Below are positions 7,746 to 17,219 of a stretch of DNA of 64,000 nt, in pieces. Below the pieces are notes generated by a model, which was not told where the DNA came from, ran no database searches, and saw nothing but the letters and a program-made list of their open reading frames with translations. The stretch spans positions 21,240 through 85,239 of the forward strand of contig DBFCCI010000045.1 of the NCBI GenBank assembly GCA_048380335.1, written 5' to 3'. The number at the start of each line of letters is the position of its first letter. The first letter of the stretch is position 1. The stretch is from Lachnospira sp900551945. GTDB taxonomy: Bacteria; Bacillota; Clostridia; Lachnospirales; Lachnospiraceae. The position numbers and the translations under genes are program-made.

Positions 7746-9479
7746 GTGGCAGGACTGTTTGAGATATTTACCAGAATGACAGATGATGACATAAGAATGC
7801 AAATAGCATTTTTAAAAAATATCACATTGGCGAATGTTGCAAAAGAAACTGGCAACAAGATGTTAGGGGGCTTTGCCGGTTTTGCTAATTCTATAACAGA
7901 AGCATTTTCTGGAAAGACACCATTTGCATATCAAGCAAAAAATGTTTCAGATATGGTCAATGATGATTATGAAAGAATGGCAGTTAATGATAGAATACAA
8001 CTTGATTATGAATTAAAAAGACTTCTTTTGCAAAAGTGCATAGAGCTTAATCCTTCGGTTAATAAGGAGGGAAATATAAGCGATGATAGACTTATATTTT
8101 TGGTAGTCAATGAAGCTGCGAAAGTATATCCATCAATTGAAAAATATGCAGGTTGTGCAAATAAAATGCAACAAATACACATAGAATATAATAAGGCGTT
8201 TATAAATAGTCTACACATTTACCTACAAAAACAGCAACAAGAAGATATAAAAAGAATGGATAATCAGATACAAATGCGTTTAAATGAAGTATCTATGGAT
8301 ACAAAAAGAGAACTTCAAAAGGCGTTGCTTCCTAAAGAGTTTAGTGGAAGAGGTATTGGTAGAATATTAAGACTTGAAAAAGGCACTAAGTATTTAACAA
8401 GAACAGTTGAATGTTTAGGAATAGATTGTTTTGATATGGTTAATGTCAATATAGAGACAGCATTAGTAGGTGTTAGAAGTCTAAAAAGAATATCAAGATT
8501 GCTATTTGCTGAATTTATATGGAGAGCAACAGCTTCAAGTCTTGAGAAGTTTACAATTGATAGAACTATATTACCATCTTATGTGCAGACAGATATGATG
8601 ATGGAGCATCTTGAACAGGAAAAGAAGTTAAGAGTGCTTTTATCAGACAGAATTGAAGCTGAAAATAGACTTAACAAATCAGAAAAAGAGCTTGAAAAAA
8701 TAGAAGCGCAAATCCAAGATAATACAGATAGACTAGAGCTAGAACAACGAGAATATGACGAGATACAGATGAGCTTTATGGGACTTGAAAGTAAGAAGGA
8801 TGAATATATTTCAGGTAAACACACAGACTCAGAAACAAAGAGTTATTATAATCAAGTTAATGAAACAAAACGTAAGTTAGACAGTGCTAAGAATGATTGG
8901 GCAAAAAGACAACAAAAGCTAAAAGAGCTTGTAAATATTAAGAATAGAATTGAGTCAGAAAGAAATACAGCAAGACTTAATTTTGAAGTTGTCAAAAGTA
9001 AGTCTGATAAACAAGTTAGTGAAAAGGCACAAAAGCTAAAGTCACAATGGGAAGCCTTTTTTTATAAATTAAGTATAGATAGTGACATTATTGAAAAACT
9101 TGTAATTGAGTTTACAGACGCAGAAATAATAAAGATTGAAGAATTCTTAAAAGAAATGCAAGACAATGGTGATATGTCATCATTTGCATACGAAACTCAG
9201 CAGATAGAAAACAAAGATATCGTATTTGGTGAAAATATTAACGATATTGATAATGTTAATGATACACAGTTAGAGTCAGATAATGCAGACAGTATGTTTG
9301 AGAATAATAGTAACACATATAATGATGATACAATAAAAGCTGAAAATCAAGACAAGTTACAAGGACTTATAAGTGATATATATTCAGAAAATATGGTTAC
9401 ATATTGTAATGTGGCAGCTGGAAAGAATGTAAGAATAGTATATAAAGACAATGAAATTATAAGTATAGAAAGAAAGTAG
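7746..9479 (+). CDS. Large uncharacterised coiled-coil protein
   Basis: The product is 577 residues long, and I do not recognise its family. It starts at GTG with GGAGGG 9 bases upstream. Residues 1-270 are a helical, moderately conserved-looking domain with a glycine-rich patch (NKMLGGFAGFANSITEAFSGKTPF, near 35-60, possibly membrane-active). Residues about 285-440 form a long heptad-rich coiled coil (EAENRLNKSEKELEKIEAQIQ...). A long acidic Asn/Asp-rich linker (about 475-540) leads to a small C-terminal domain. It has no signal peptide. It lies just upstream of folC but with a 90-base gap, so an operon link is uncertain. Confidence 0.7.
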   Translation: MAGLFEIFTRMTDDDIRMQIAFLKNITLANVAKETGNKMLGGFAGFANSITEAFSGKTPFAYQAKNVSDMVNDDYERMAVNDRIQLDYELKRLLLQKCIELNPSVNKEGNISDDRLIFLVVNEAAKVYPSIEKYAGCANKMQQIHIEYNKAFINSLHIYLQKQQQEDIKRMDNQIQMRLNEVSMDTKRELQKALLPKEFSGRGIGRILRLEKGTKYLTRTVECLGIDCFDMVNVNIETALVGVRSLKRISRLLFAEFIWRATASSLEKFTIDRTILPSYVQTDMMMEHLEQEKKLRVLLSDRIEAENRLNKSEKELEKIEAQIQDNTDRLELEQREYDEIQMSFMGLESKKDEYISGKHTDSETKSYYNQVNETKRKLDSAKNDWAKRQQKLKELVNIKNRIESERNTARLNFEVVKSKSDKQVSEKAQKLKSQWEAFFYKLSIDSDIIEKLVIEFTDAEIIKIEEFLKEMQDNGDMSSFAYETQQIENKDIVFGENINDIDNVNDTQLESDNADSMFENNSNTYNDDTIKAENQDKLQGLISDIYSENMVTYCNVAAGKNVRIVYKDNEIISIERK

Positions 9480-9570
9480 TAATATTTAAAGTATACAATA
9501 TACTTATAAATAGTAATATATTTACAAATATTATTAGAAATGAAATAGTGTGCGAATGGAGAAGTATTAA

Positions 9571-10902
9571 GTGAGTGACAATATTATAGACAAGCCATTA
9601 TTTGATACAATGGAAAAGATAGAACATTTTCTTAATGGAATACCGCAATTTGTAAGGCTTACAGGAGTAGAAAGGTGTAAAAGACTTTTAGAATATCTAG
9701 GTAATCCGCAAGATAAGTTAAAAATAATCCACGTTGCAGGTACTAATGGAAAAGGCTCAGTGTGTTCATATATTAATGGTATACTTAATTTTAATGGATA
9801 CAAGACAGGCTTTTTTACATCACCACATCTTGTAGATATAAGAGAACGTATAAGAATATGTAATGAACTTGTATCTGAGGAACAATTTATAAAGTATTTT
9901 AATATAGTGTATAAGGTTTCATTAGAGTTAAAAAAAGAAGATATTGATATTGCATATTTTGATTACTTTTTTGCAATTGCAATGTGTGTGTATGCACAAG
10001 AACAAGTTGATTTTGTAGTTATGGAAACAGGATTAGGTGGAAAGCTTGATTCTACTAATGTTGTAGCACACCCCGTCTTGTCGGTAATAACGACAATAAG
10101 TCTTGAACACACAGCAATTCTTGGTGACACTTTAGAAAAAATAGCGAGTGAAAAGGCAGGAATTATAAAGTCTAAAACACCAGTTGTATTTTTAGACAAA
10201 AATAAAGCTGTAACAGATGTATTTGTAAAAAAGGCCAATAAAGAAAATACAAGCTATATTGCCATAACACCTAAAGATTATAAAATTAGGCAAAACACAG
10301 CAAATTATATTGATTTTTTGATTAATAATGAGTATTATAAGAATGATTGTTTTGTTTTAGACACTAAAGCAGTTTATCAAGTTGAAAATTGTACTCTTGC
10401 TTTAACCGCAATGGCAGTATTGCAAAAGCTTAAAGTAGTAGAGCTTGATATTAATGAGTGTAAGCAGGCAGTTAAACAGACACATTGGGAAGGCAGAATG
10501 GAAGAAGTTCTAACAAATGTATACGTTGACGGAGCACATAATCCAGAGGGCATAGAAGCATTTATTGCTTCTGTAAGGGGAATATGTAAGGATAAGTCAT
10601 GTGTATTATTATTTTCAGTGGTAAGAGATAAGAATTTTGAAAAAATGATACAAGCACTTTGTTTAAGTCAATTGTTTGATGAATTTGTAATTACTCAAGT
10701 CGGTGGAGTAAGAAAGCTTGATGACAAGAGTATGAAAGATACATTTAAGCATTATACTGATAAGAAGGTTACTGAATTTGAAAATGTATCACAAGCATTT
10801 TCTTATGCGATGGATAAGAAAAAGGATATACTTGTATGTGCAGGCTCATTGTATCTTACAGGTGAGATTAAGTCGATTATAAGCAGAAAAACTGCGGAAT
10901 AG
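9571..10902 (+). CDS. folC: Bifunctional folylpolyglutamate/dihydrofolate synthase
   Basis: The 443-residue enzyme adds glutamate to dihydropteroate or tetrahydrofolate using ATP in the cytoplasm. Visible motifs: the P-loop AGTNGKGS (about residues 57-64), the folate-binding loop FFTSPHLVDIRERI, the ETGLGG segment, and the C-terminal domain motif VDGAHNPEG. The start is GTG at 9571 with GGAGA upstream. A small conserved-looking gene begins 8 bases after the stop, so the two are probably co-translated. Confidence 0.95.
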   Translation: MSDNIIDKPLFDTMEKIEHFLNGIPQFVRLTGVERCKRLLEYLGNPQDKLKIIHVAGTNGKGSVCSYINGILNFNGYKTGFFTSPHLVDIRERIRICNELVSEEQFIKYFNIVYKVSLELKKEDIDIAYFDYFFAIAMCVYAQEQVDFVVMETGLGGKLDSTNVVAHPVLSVITTISLEHTAILGDTLEKIASEKAGIIKSKTPVVFLDKNKAVTDVFVKKANKENTSYIAITPKDYKIRQNTANYIDFLINNEYYKNDCFVLDTKAVYQVENCTLALTAMAVLQKLKVVELDINECKQAVKQTHWEGRMEEVLTNVYVDGAHNPEGIEAFIASVRGICKDKSCVLLFSVVRDKNFEKMIQALCLSQLFDEFVITQVGGVRKLDDKSMKDTFKHYTDKKVTEFENVSQAFSYAMDKKKDILVCAGSLYLTGEIKSIISRKTAE

Positions 10903-10910
10903 AGGTATTT

Positions 10911-11051
10911 ATGATAGATTTTGATGAAGAAATTAAGAAGTTTAAACCAAGTCTTGAAGTAGAAGACGCAGAAGAAGCTATTTACAATAATGATGTTCCA
11001 GATATAGCAGACCTTATTAACAAGATAATAGCAGGAAAGTCAAATAAATAA
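10911..11051 (+). CDS. Small acidic protein downstream of folC
   Basis: This is a 46-codon gene, MIDFDEEIKKFKPSLEVED... ending NKIIAGKSNK. It starts 8 bases after the folC stop with AGAGG immediately upstream, and codon use matches the neighbours. The product is acidic, probably helical and cytoplasmic, with no known function. Its tight spacing with folC and the following TPR gene supports it as a real translated gene. Confidence 0.65.
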   Translation: MIDFDEEIKKFKPSLEVEDAEEAIYNNDVPDIADLINKIIAGKSNK

Positions 11052-11087
11052 TATGGTCATGTATGTATACGGAGGAATGTTTAAACG

Positions 11088-12485
11088 ATGAGATGTTATA
11101 AATGTGGCTGTGTATTATCAGCTAGTGATAAATGTCCACAGTGTGGCATAGATGTGTATGTTTTTAAAAGAACAGCAAAAGTGTCTAATTTGTACTATAA
11201 TCTGGGACTTTCAAAGGCTCGTGTAAGAGATTTGTCGGGAGCGGCTGAAAGTTTGAGAACAAGTGTTGCAATTAATAAATATAATATAGAAGCCCGTAAC
11301 TTATTAGGTCTTGTATATTGTGAAATGGGAGATGTTGTAGAAGCTTTGAGTGAATGGGTGCTTAGTAAGAACCTTAAGCCAGAAGATAATCCAGCAAGCT
11401 CATATATTACACAAATTCAGTCTAATCAAGGCAGATTTACGGCGGTAACAACATTAATAAAGAAGTATAATCAGTCATTAAAGTATGCAAAAGAAGGCAA
11501 TATTGATATGGCTGTTATACAATTAAAAAAGATTGTTACACAAAATCAAAAGCATATTAAGTCTATGCAGCTTTTAGCTTTGTTGTATATGAAAAACAAT
11601 GAGCTTAATAAAGCCAAGAAGTTACTTAATAATATTTTAAAGATTGATAAAAATAATACACTTGCAAAGCTTTATCTTGAAGATATAGAAGCAGATATTC
11701 AAGCAAAGAAGAAAGAGTCGCAAAGCACTACATTTCTTCCTAAGAAACGTAATAAGATTGAAGAAAGAAAGCCGCTTAGTGGTGATGATGTTATTATGCC
11801 ACGTTCTTCATACAAAGAACCAAGTAATGGCGCAGTCACTATAGTCAATATACTTATTGGTGTAGCAATTGGTGCAGCACTTATATGGTTCTTAATAATA
11901 CCATCTAAGTATAAGGGAATGACAGCTGATTATAATAAGAGTATTCAAGATTATAGCGAACAATTGTCTAGTGGAAATGTTGAACTTAATTCTTTAGAAT
12001 CACAGCTTAATCAAGTAAAGAGAGAAAAAGAAGCCCTAGAAGAAACTTTAGAACAGTTAGGCGGAGATGGTGGAAGCAACAAGTTATTAACTTCTGTAAT
12101 TTCAGCGGCTAATTCATATATTGCAAAGGATTATACACAGGCGGCAGAAGACCTTTTAGACGTTGAAGTAAGTTCACTTCCATCAAGTGAAGCTAAGGAC
12201 TTGTACAATACAATAGCGGAAGAAACAATGCAGTCGGCTTCTACTGAGCTTTATAGCAGGGCAAGGACAGCATATAATAAGTCTGATTATACAGAAGCAG
12301 CAGAGTATTTTGTCAAGGCTTACAAATGTGATACAACAATGGTAGATGCAGTTTATTATGCAGCTAAATGTTATGACTCTTTAGGACAAGAAGACAATGC
12401 TGTAAAGTACTATCAATATATAGTTGATGATTTTCCATCAAGCTCATATTACAGAGAAGCAAATTCTTATGTAAATTCCCATTAA
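11088..12485 (+). CDS. Zinc-ribbon TPR membrane protein
   Basis: The 465-residue protein has an N-terminal zinc ribbon (CYKCGCVLSASDKCPQC, residues 3-19). TPR-type helical repeats cover about 30-200 (for example YNLGLSKARVRDLSGAAESLRTS and LLALLYMKNNELNKAKKLLNNI). A single membrane segment follows near 255-275 (TIVNILIGVAIGAALIWFLI). Beyond it come a coiled coil (about 285-325) and a second TPR group to the C-terminus (about 335-465), predicted outside the cell. It could be a scaffold in envelope or division processes, but no partner can be named from context. GGAGGAATG precedes the start. Confidence 0.85.
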   Translation: MRCYKCGCVLSASDKCPQCGIDVYVFKRTAKVSNLYYNLGLSKARVRDLSGAAESLRTSVAINKYNIEARNLLGLVYCEMGDVVEALSEWVLSKNLKPEDNPASSYITQIQSNQGRFTAVTTLIKKYNQSLKYAKEGNIDMAVIQLKKIVTQNQKHIKSMQLLALLYMKNNELNKAKKLLNNILKIDKNNTLAKLYLEDIEADIQAKKKESQSTTFLPKKRNKIEERKPLSGDDVIMPRSSYKEPSNGAVTIVNILIGVAIGAALIWFLIIPSKYKGMTADYNKSIQDYSEQLSSGNVELNSLESQLNQVKREKEALEETLEQLGGDGGSNKLLTSVISAANSYIAKDYTQAAEDLLDVEVSSLPSSEAKDLYNTIAEETMQSASTELYSRARTAYNKSDYTEAAEYFVKAYKCDTTMVDAVYYAAKCYDSLGQEDNAVKYYQYIVDDFPSSSYYREANSYVNSH

Positions 12486-12512
12486 ATAAAATTATATAAG
12501 ATACTAAGGAAA

Positions 12513-12548
12513 GCTCTAAAAGACTAAAAGTCTTTTAGGGCATTTTTT
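12513..12548 (+). terminator. Terminator before spoIIA operon
   Basis: A 13-bp stem GCTCTAAAAGACT / AGTCTTTTAGGGC (12513-12525 with 12529-12541, one G-U) is followed by six T. It ends the folC-TPR transcript. Confidence 0.88.
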
Positions 12549-12587
12549 ATGCCAGTGCAAGAACGTAATAATTTTTGTTACTGGCAT
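12549..12587. repeat. Inverted repeat in spoIIA upstream region
   Basis: ATGCCAGT (12549-12556) and ACTGGCAT (12580-12587) form a perfect 8-bp inverted repeat with a 23-base spacer, directly behind the preceding terminator. It may be a regulator site or the start of the spoIIA leader. No SigH-type promoter could be assigned. Confidence 0.4.
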
Positions 12588-12654
12588 ATATTTTACTATA
12601 TTATAAGTATATTTGAATTTAGGTATATTAAATTTATACCAGAGTGGAGGGGTT

Positions 12655-13047
12655 ATGGATATATTAAATCCAAATACAAATGAAGATGAAAAAACACGCA
12701 CAGATTACATATATATGGTGACGGGGCATACAATGGTTATAAGTCTTAATGCAGAGCTTGACCATCATCTTGCAGATGAGATGAGAGAAATTATTGATGA
12801 AGTAATAGAAAGCAGAGGGGTACAAGATATCATTTTTGATTTTGGAAAGATAAGTTTTATGGATAGTTCTGGGATAGGGCTTATTATGGGAAGATACAAA
12901 AAGCTAAGAGATAAAGGTAAAATATATGTAGCATCAGCTAATGAGAGTATACAAAGAATACTTCTTATATCGGGGCTTCATAAGCTTGTAGGAGTTTGTC
13001 AAGATGTCAATAGCGCAATATGGGATATAAAGAGAAAGGATAAGTAA
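12655..13047 (+). CDS. spoIIAA: Anti-sigma F factor antagonist
   Basis: The 130-residue STAS-domain protein releases SigF from SpoIIAB in the forespore. The signature FDFGKISFMDSSGIGLIMGRY (about 61-81) holds the serine that SpoIIAB phosphorylates. The start at 12655 is chosen because TGGAGGGG lies 5 bases upstream; the in-frame ATG at 12613 has no ribosome binding site. Compared with Bacillus proteins (about 117 residues) it has an extra charged N-terminal tail of some 15-20 residues. First gene of the three-gene spoIIA operon. Confidence 0.96.
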   Translation: MDILNPNTNEDEKTRTDYIYMVTGHTMVISLNAELDHHLADEMREIIDEVIESRGVQDIIFDFGKISFMDSSGIGLIMGRYKKLRDKGKIYVASANESIQRILLISGLHKLVGVCQDVNSAIWDIKRKDK

Positions 13048-13062
13048 AGAGAGGGGAGAGAA

Positions 13063-13521
13063 ATGGTGAGTTATAAGAATAATGTATACAAAAATAAGGT
13101 TAAGTGTGAACATGAGATGGAGCTTGCATTTGATGCAAAATCAGAGAATGAGAATTTTGCAAGGGTAGTTATTGCGGCTTTTTGTACAAGGGTTGACCCT
13201 ACAATAGAAGAAATAGCTGATGTAAAGACAGCAGTATCAGAGGCAGTTACTAATTGTATCGTACATGGTTATGCTAATAGTGAAGGCAAAGTTTACATGA
13301 AATGTATATTAAAAGACAGGCAGGTAACTATTATTATTAAGGATAAAGGCGTTGGAATTGACAATATAAATCAAGCTATGGAGCCTTTATACACTTCTAA
13401 ACCAGAGCAAGAAAGGTCGGGCATGGGATTTTCATTTATGGAAGCTTTTATGGACGAGCTAGAAGTAATATCTAAAAAAGACGTTGGAACAACTGTAATT
13501 ATGAAGAAAAACTTTTTATAA
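13063..13521 (+). CDS. spoIIAB: Anti-sigma F factor / serine kinase
   Basis: The 152-residue GHKL-fold protein binds and inhibits SigF and phosphorylates SpoIIAA. ATP-site motifs are visible: N-box KTAVSEAVTNCIVHGY, G1 box DKGVGI and G2 region ERSGMGFSFMEAF. GAGGGGAGAG lies just before the ATG, 15 bases after spoIIAA. Length is typical. Confidence 0.97.
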   Translation: MVSYKNNVYKNKVKCEHEMELAFDAKSENENFARVVIAAFCTRVDPTIEEIADVKTAVSEAVTNCIVHGYANSEGKVYMKCILKDRQVTIIIKDKGVGIDNINQAMEPLYTSKPEQERSGMGFSFMEAFMDELEVISKKDVGTTVIMKKNFL

Positions 13522-13603
13522 AACTTTTTTATTAAGTTTTTTTTGAGTATTTTTTATAAAATTAAGATTTGTGTAGAAAATTAATAAGATAGGGTGTGAT
13601 TGC

Positions 13604-14323
13604 ATGAATAATCATACGAAAGAGCTTATTGAAAACGCACACAAAGGAGATAGAAAGGCAAGAGAACGTTTAGTGTTAGAAAATATGGGACTTATAGGAA
13701 GTATAGTAAAAAGATTTGCAGGCAGGGGGTATGAACAAGAAGACTTATTTCAGATAGGAAGTATAGGACTTATTAAGGCTGTTGATAAGTTTGATACATC
13801 ATTTGATGTAAAGTTTTCGACCTACGCCGTTCCAATGATAACAGGAGAGATTAAGAGATTTTTAAGAGATGATGGAATGATAAAGGTGAGCCGTACTTTA
13901 AAAGAAAATGCAGTTAAAACGGCAAGAGCAGTCGATGAATACCGTAAAAAACATTTAAAAGAACCAACAGTTGAGATAATATCACAGATGACAGGGATAT
14001 CCGTTGAAGATATAGTGATGTCTTTTGAAGCATCTGCGGATATAGAGTCCATTTATAAGACGGTATATCAAGGTGATGGAAGTGAAGTACAGTTAATAGA
14101 CAGACTTCCAGAAAAAAAGGACTTTAATGATGAAGTAGTTGATACAATGGTTGTACATGAACTTATTGATGGACTTACAGAAAGTGAGAAAAAGCTTATA
14201 ACTATGAGATATTTTGAAGAAAGGACACAGACAGATATAGCAGGAGAGCTTGGAATATCGCAAGTTCAAGTGTCAAGGTTAGAAAAAAGAATATTAAAAT
14301 CTATGAGAGAGAAAATTTGTTGA
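13604..14323 (+). CDS. sigF: RNA polymerase sigma-F factor
   Basis: The 239-residue SigB/F/G-type sigma factor directs early forespore transcription. Region 2 (ENMGLIGSIVKRF, QEDLFQIGSIGLIKAVDKFD, FSTYAVPMITGEIKRFLRDD), region 3 and region 4 (LIDGLTESEKKLITMRYFEERTQTDIAGELGISQVQVSRLEKRIL) are complete. Order after spoIIAA and spoIIAB identifies SigF rather than SigG. The 82-base gap after spoIIAB is a little larger than usual. Confidence 0.96.
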   Translation: MNNHTKELIENAHKGDRKARERLVLENMGLIGSIVKRFAGRGYEQEDLFQIGSIGLIKAVDKFDTSFDVKFSTYAVPMITGEIKRFLRDDGMIKVSRTLKENAVKTARAVDEYRKKHLKEPTVEIISQMTGISVEDIVMSFEASADIESIYKTVYQGDGSEVQLIDRLPEKKDFNDEVVDTMVVHELIDGLTESEKKLITMRYFEERTQTDIAGELGISQVQVSRLEKRILKSMREKIC

Positions 14324-14335
14324 TATTATAAATAA

Positions 14336-14392
14336 AGTTCCCCAATTCCGTTGTATAAAGTAAAGTTCGGAATATGGGGGACTTATTTTATT
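14336..14392 (+). terminator. spoIIA operon terminator
   Basis: AGTTCCCC-A-ATTCCG (from 14336) pairs with CGGAAT-AT-GGGGGACT (to 14383), followed by a T-rich tail. It separates spoIIA from spoVA. Confidence 0.85.
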
Positions 14393-14467
14393 CTAAATAT
14401 GTATAAGATATATTACGCAGGGAATAATTATTTTAATTAATAAAACTAACGAATGGTGGAAAAAGGT

Positions 14468-15088
14468 ATGAGTGAAACTGTGTATATACAAATAGATAAA
14501 AATGTACAAGTCAACAAATTAGATGTACATTTATCAGATATAGCAGATGTTTTTTGTAAGGATAAGAATATACAGGCAAGGATAAATGCTATCAAGCTTA
14601 TCAAACTTCCCGATGTACCAAAAAAAAGAGTATGTTTTTCAATTATGTATGTAATTAAAAAGATAAATGAAATATATCCAGACGTTGAAGTTAATAATAT
14701 AGGGGAGTCTGATTTTATAGTAGATTACATTAAAGAAAAGAAAAAGAGTACATTTGTTCACAAGCTTATTATTGCTATAACAACGGTCTTTGTATTTATT
14801 GGAAGTGCTTATGCGATTATGGCATATAACAATGACGTAAGTACGAATGAAATATTTGAAAAATTCTATGAAATGTTTGAAACACCAGAATTTATGGAGT
14901 ACAAGATAATTGAAATAATGTATGCTGTAGGCTTAGCTGTTGGAATTATTGTTTTTTATAATCACTTTGCAGGAAAGAGAATTACAGCCGACCCAACACC
15001 GCTTGAAGTTCAGATGGATAAGTATAATACAGAAATAAATGATGCTTTAATTAATCACAGCAGTTCAAGTAAAAAAGAAAAAGAATAG
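14468..15088 (+). CDS. spoVAA: Stage V sporulation protein AA
   Basis: The 206-residue product has a soluble N-terminal half and two membrane segments (about 95-117 and 145-165), as in SpoVAA. The protein belongs to the SpoVA complex that moves Ca-dipicolinate into the forespore and out at germination. The ATG at 14468 follows GGTGGA with 7 bases between and is preferred over the ATG at 14453. GTATA at 14401 and AATAATTA at 14423, 17 bases apart, weakly resemble a SigG promoter. First gene of spoVAA-AB-AC-AD-AE. Confidence 0.9.
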   Translation: MSETVYIQIDKNVQVNKLDVHLSDIADVFCKDKNIQARINAIKLIKLPDVPKKRVCFSIMYVIKKINEIYPDVEVNNIGESDFIVDYIKEKKKSTFVHKLIIAITTVFVFIGSAYAIMAYNNDVSTNEIFEKFYEMFETPEFMEYKIIEIMYAVGLAVGIIVFYNHFAGKRITADPTPLEVQMDKYNTEINDALINHSSSSKKEKE

Positions 15089-15097
15089 GAGTACATT

Positions 15098-15520
15098 ATG
15101 TATTGGCTTAAGCTTTTTTTAGAAATTGTCATCGGAATTGCGGCAGGCAGTTTTACGGCAGCAGGGTTATTTGCTGTAATTAATAGTATACAGATTATTA
15201 ATAGAATAGCAGACGTTACAAACACAAAAAATATTATAACATTTTATGAAGAAATAGTTACATGGGGAGCAATACTTGGTAATGCAATATGGATACTAGG
15301 AATACACATACCTTTAGGAATTGTGGGGAGTGTATCATTTGGATTGTTTTCAGGAATGTATATAGGGCTTTTTCTTGTAAGCCTTGCAGAAATGGTTAAC
15401 TCTTTTCCAATATTTTTAAGAAAAGTTCGTATAGGCAAAGGGCTAGGTGTCATTATATTGTCAATCGGACTTGGAAAAGCAGTAGGACATCTAGTATATT
15501 ATTTCTTTTTATATCCATAA
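15098..15520 (+). CDS. spoVAB: Stage V sporulation protein AB
   Basis: This 140-residue integral membrane protein has four hydrophobic segments and the conserved SpoVAB features FYEEIVTWGAILGN and SGMYIGLFLVSLAEM(V)NSFPIF. It starts 9 bases after spoVAA. SpoVAB is a membrane partner in the dipicolinate channel complex. Confidence 0.92.
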   Translation: MYWLKLFLEIVIGIAAGSFTAAGLFAVINSIQIINRIADVTNTKNIITFYEEIVTWGAILGNAIWILGIHIPLGIVGSVSFGLFSGMYIGLFLVSLAEMVNSFPIFLRKVRIGKGLGVIILSIGLGKAVGHLVYYFFLYP

Positions 15521-15588
15521 AATGTACTTTATATTGATTAAGTATTGCTGGTTAAAAACACTAAATAGTAGAATGGAGATTATAATGT

Positions 15589-16056
15589 ATGCAGGACAAG
15601 CAGATTAGAGATAAACAGTATAATGATTACGTTAAAGAAATAACACCTAAGCCAGATAGAATTGGCAATTGTGTTAAGGCGTTTATTACTGGTGGTGCTA
15701 TTTGTACCGTTGGTCAGCTTATTATGGAGCTTCTTAAAAAATATGGTGTGAGTCAAGATGATGCTTCGCTTTGGACAACACTTATTCTTGTGCTTACAAG
15801 TGTTATTCTTACGGGACTTAATATCTATCCGCTGGTTACAAGTTGGGGTGGAGCAGGAAGTCTTGTGCCAATTACAGGCTTTGCAAATAGTGTTGCTGCA
15901 CCGGCAATTGAGTATAAAAAAGAAGGACAAGTATTTGGTATAGGCTGTAAGATTTTTACTATATCTGGACCAGTTATTCTTTATGGAATATTCAGCTCTT
16001 GGGTTTTAGGGCTTATTTATTGGATAGCATTAACCATCGGTATTGTGAGAGCATAA
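15589..16056 (+). CDS. spoVAC: Stage V sporulation protein AC
   Basis: The 155-residue protein has a soluble N-terminus (DKQYNDYVKEITPKP) and hydrophobic segments with the SpoVAC/AE signature GGAICTVGQLIMELL and GAGSLVPITGFANSV. SpoVAC is reported to act as a mechanosensitive channel releasing dipicolinate at germination. GGAG lies upstream of the ATG; a second ATG at 15584 is out of frame. Confidence 0.95.
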   Translation: MQDKQIRDKQYNDYVKEITPKPDRIGNCVKAFITGGAICTVGQLIMELLKKYGVSQDDASLWTTLILVLTSVILTGLNIYPLVTSWGGAGSLVPITGFANSVAAPAIEYKKEGQVFGIGCKIFTISGPVILYGIFSSWVLGLIYWIALTIGIVRA

Positions 16057-16168
16057 ATTTATAAGTTTATGATTTTAGGAGAATTTGGTGATTATAGCAG
16101 TAACTTGAGAAATTAAACTTGCATGGGTGGTTCTCATAGTTATTAGTAACTTAGAAATGAGGAAGAGT

Positions 16169-17182
16169 ATGATAGCTGGAAAACAAAGTATTTTATTTGA
16201 TACGCCTGTATACGTTGAACAGTATGCGAGTGTGGTAGGTAAAAAAGAAGGACAAGGGCCTCTTGCAAATGGATTTGATGAGATAATAGAAGATGACATG
16301 ATTGGTATGAATAATTGGGAAGAAGCCGAAGGAAAATTACAAGCAAGAGCCGTAAGCAGATTGTTAGAAAAATCACAAATATCAAAAGAAGATATACGTT
16401 ATATGTTTGCTGGAGATTTATTAGGTCAGCTTATTGCTACATCTTTTGGACTAGAAAAATTTAATATACCAGTATTTGGACTTTTTGGAGCTTGCTCTAC
16501 TATGAGCGAGGCTATTTCGCTAGGAGCTATGACAGTAAGCGGAGGCTTTGCGGAAAATGTAATTGCGTTAGCATCAAGTCATTTTGCAAGTGCAGAAAAA
16601 CAATTTAGATATCCGCTTGAGTATGGCAATCAAAGACCTTTGACATCAACATGGACAGTTACGGGCTGTGGGGCATTAATTGTCACTTCACAAAAGACTA
16701 ATATACGAATAAAGGGGATAACAACAGGAAAGATAGTTGATTATGGTGTTAAAGACTCTATGAATATGGGAGCATGTATGGCACCTGCGGCAGTAGATTT
16801 GATACTTACTAATTTTAATGATTTTGGTGTTGATGAAAAATATTATGACTTGATAATTACTGGTGACTTAGGTAGTGTAGGCAAAACAATAGTAATAGAT
16901 ATGTTAAAAGAAAAAGGATATGACTTATCGACAGTATATACAGACTGTGGAATAGAAATATTTGACCCTAAAACACAAGATACGAATGCAGGAGGAAGTG
17001 GTTGTGGTTGTTCGGCAGTAACTTTGTGTTCTTATATTTTAGATAATATGAATAATGGAAAGTGGAAACGTGTACTTTTTGTTCCAACAGGGGCGTTGTT
17101 ATCAACAGTAAGTTATAATGAGGGAAAAAGTGTGCCAGGTATTGCACATGGTGTTGTATTTGAAACAACAGATATGTGTTAA
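16169..17182 (+). CDS. spoVAD: Stage V sporulation protein AD
   Basis: The product has a thiolase-like fold; SpoVAD is a dipicolinate-binding protein. Visible: GKQSILFDTPVYVEQYASVVGKKEG at the start, FGLFGACSTMSEAISLGA (the position of the thiolase nucleophile Cys), GCGALIVT and GGSGCGCSAV. Starting at 16169 (GAGGAAG upstream) gives 337 residues, the usual length; in-frame GTG 16127 and ATG 16157 would only add atypical residues. Confidence 0.95.
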   Translation: MIAGKQSILFDTPVYVEQYASVVGKKEGQGPLANGFDEIIEDDMIGMNNWEEAEGKLQARAVSRLLEKSQISKEDIRYMFAGDLLGQLIATSFGLEKFNIPVFGLFGACSTMSEAISLGAMTVSGGFAENVIALASSHFASAEKQFRYPLEYGNQRPLTSTWTVTGCGALIVTSQKTNIRIKGITTGKIVDYGVKDSMNMGACMAPAAVDLILTNFNDFGVDEKYYDLIITGDLGSVGKTIVIDMLKEKGYDLSTVYTDCGIEIFDPKTQDTNAGGSGCGCSAVTLCSYILDNMNNGKWKRVLFVPTGALLSTVSYNEGKSVPGIAHGVVFETTDMC

Positions 17183-17219
17183 AAAGATAACAAATAAGGA
17201 ATTTAGATAGGAGTAGTAT

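Noticed and set aside
12516..12701. Minus-strand 61-codon frame upstream of spoIIAA
   Set aside because: It overlaps a terminator and an inverted repeat and lacks a start signal.
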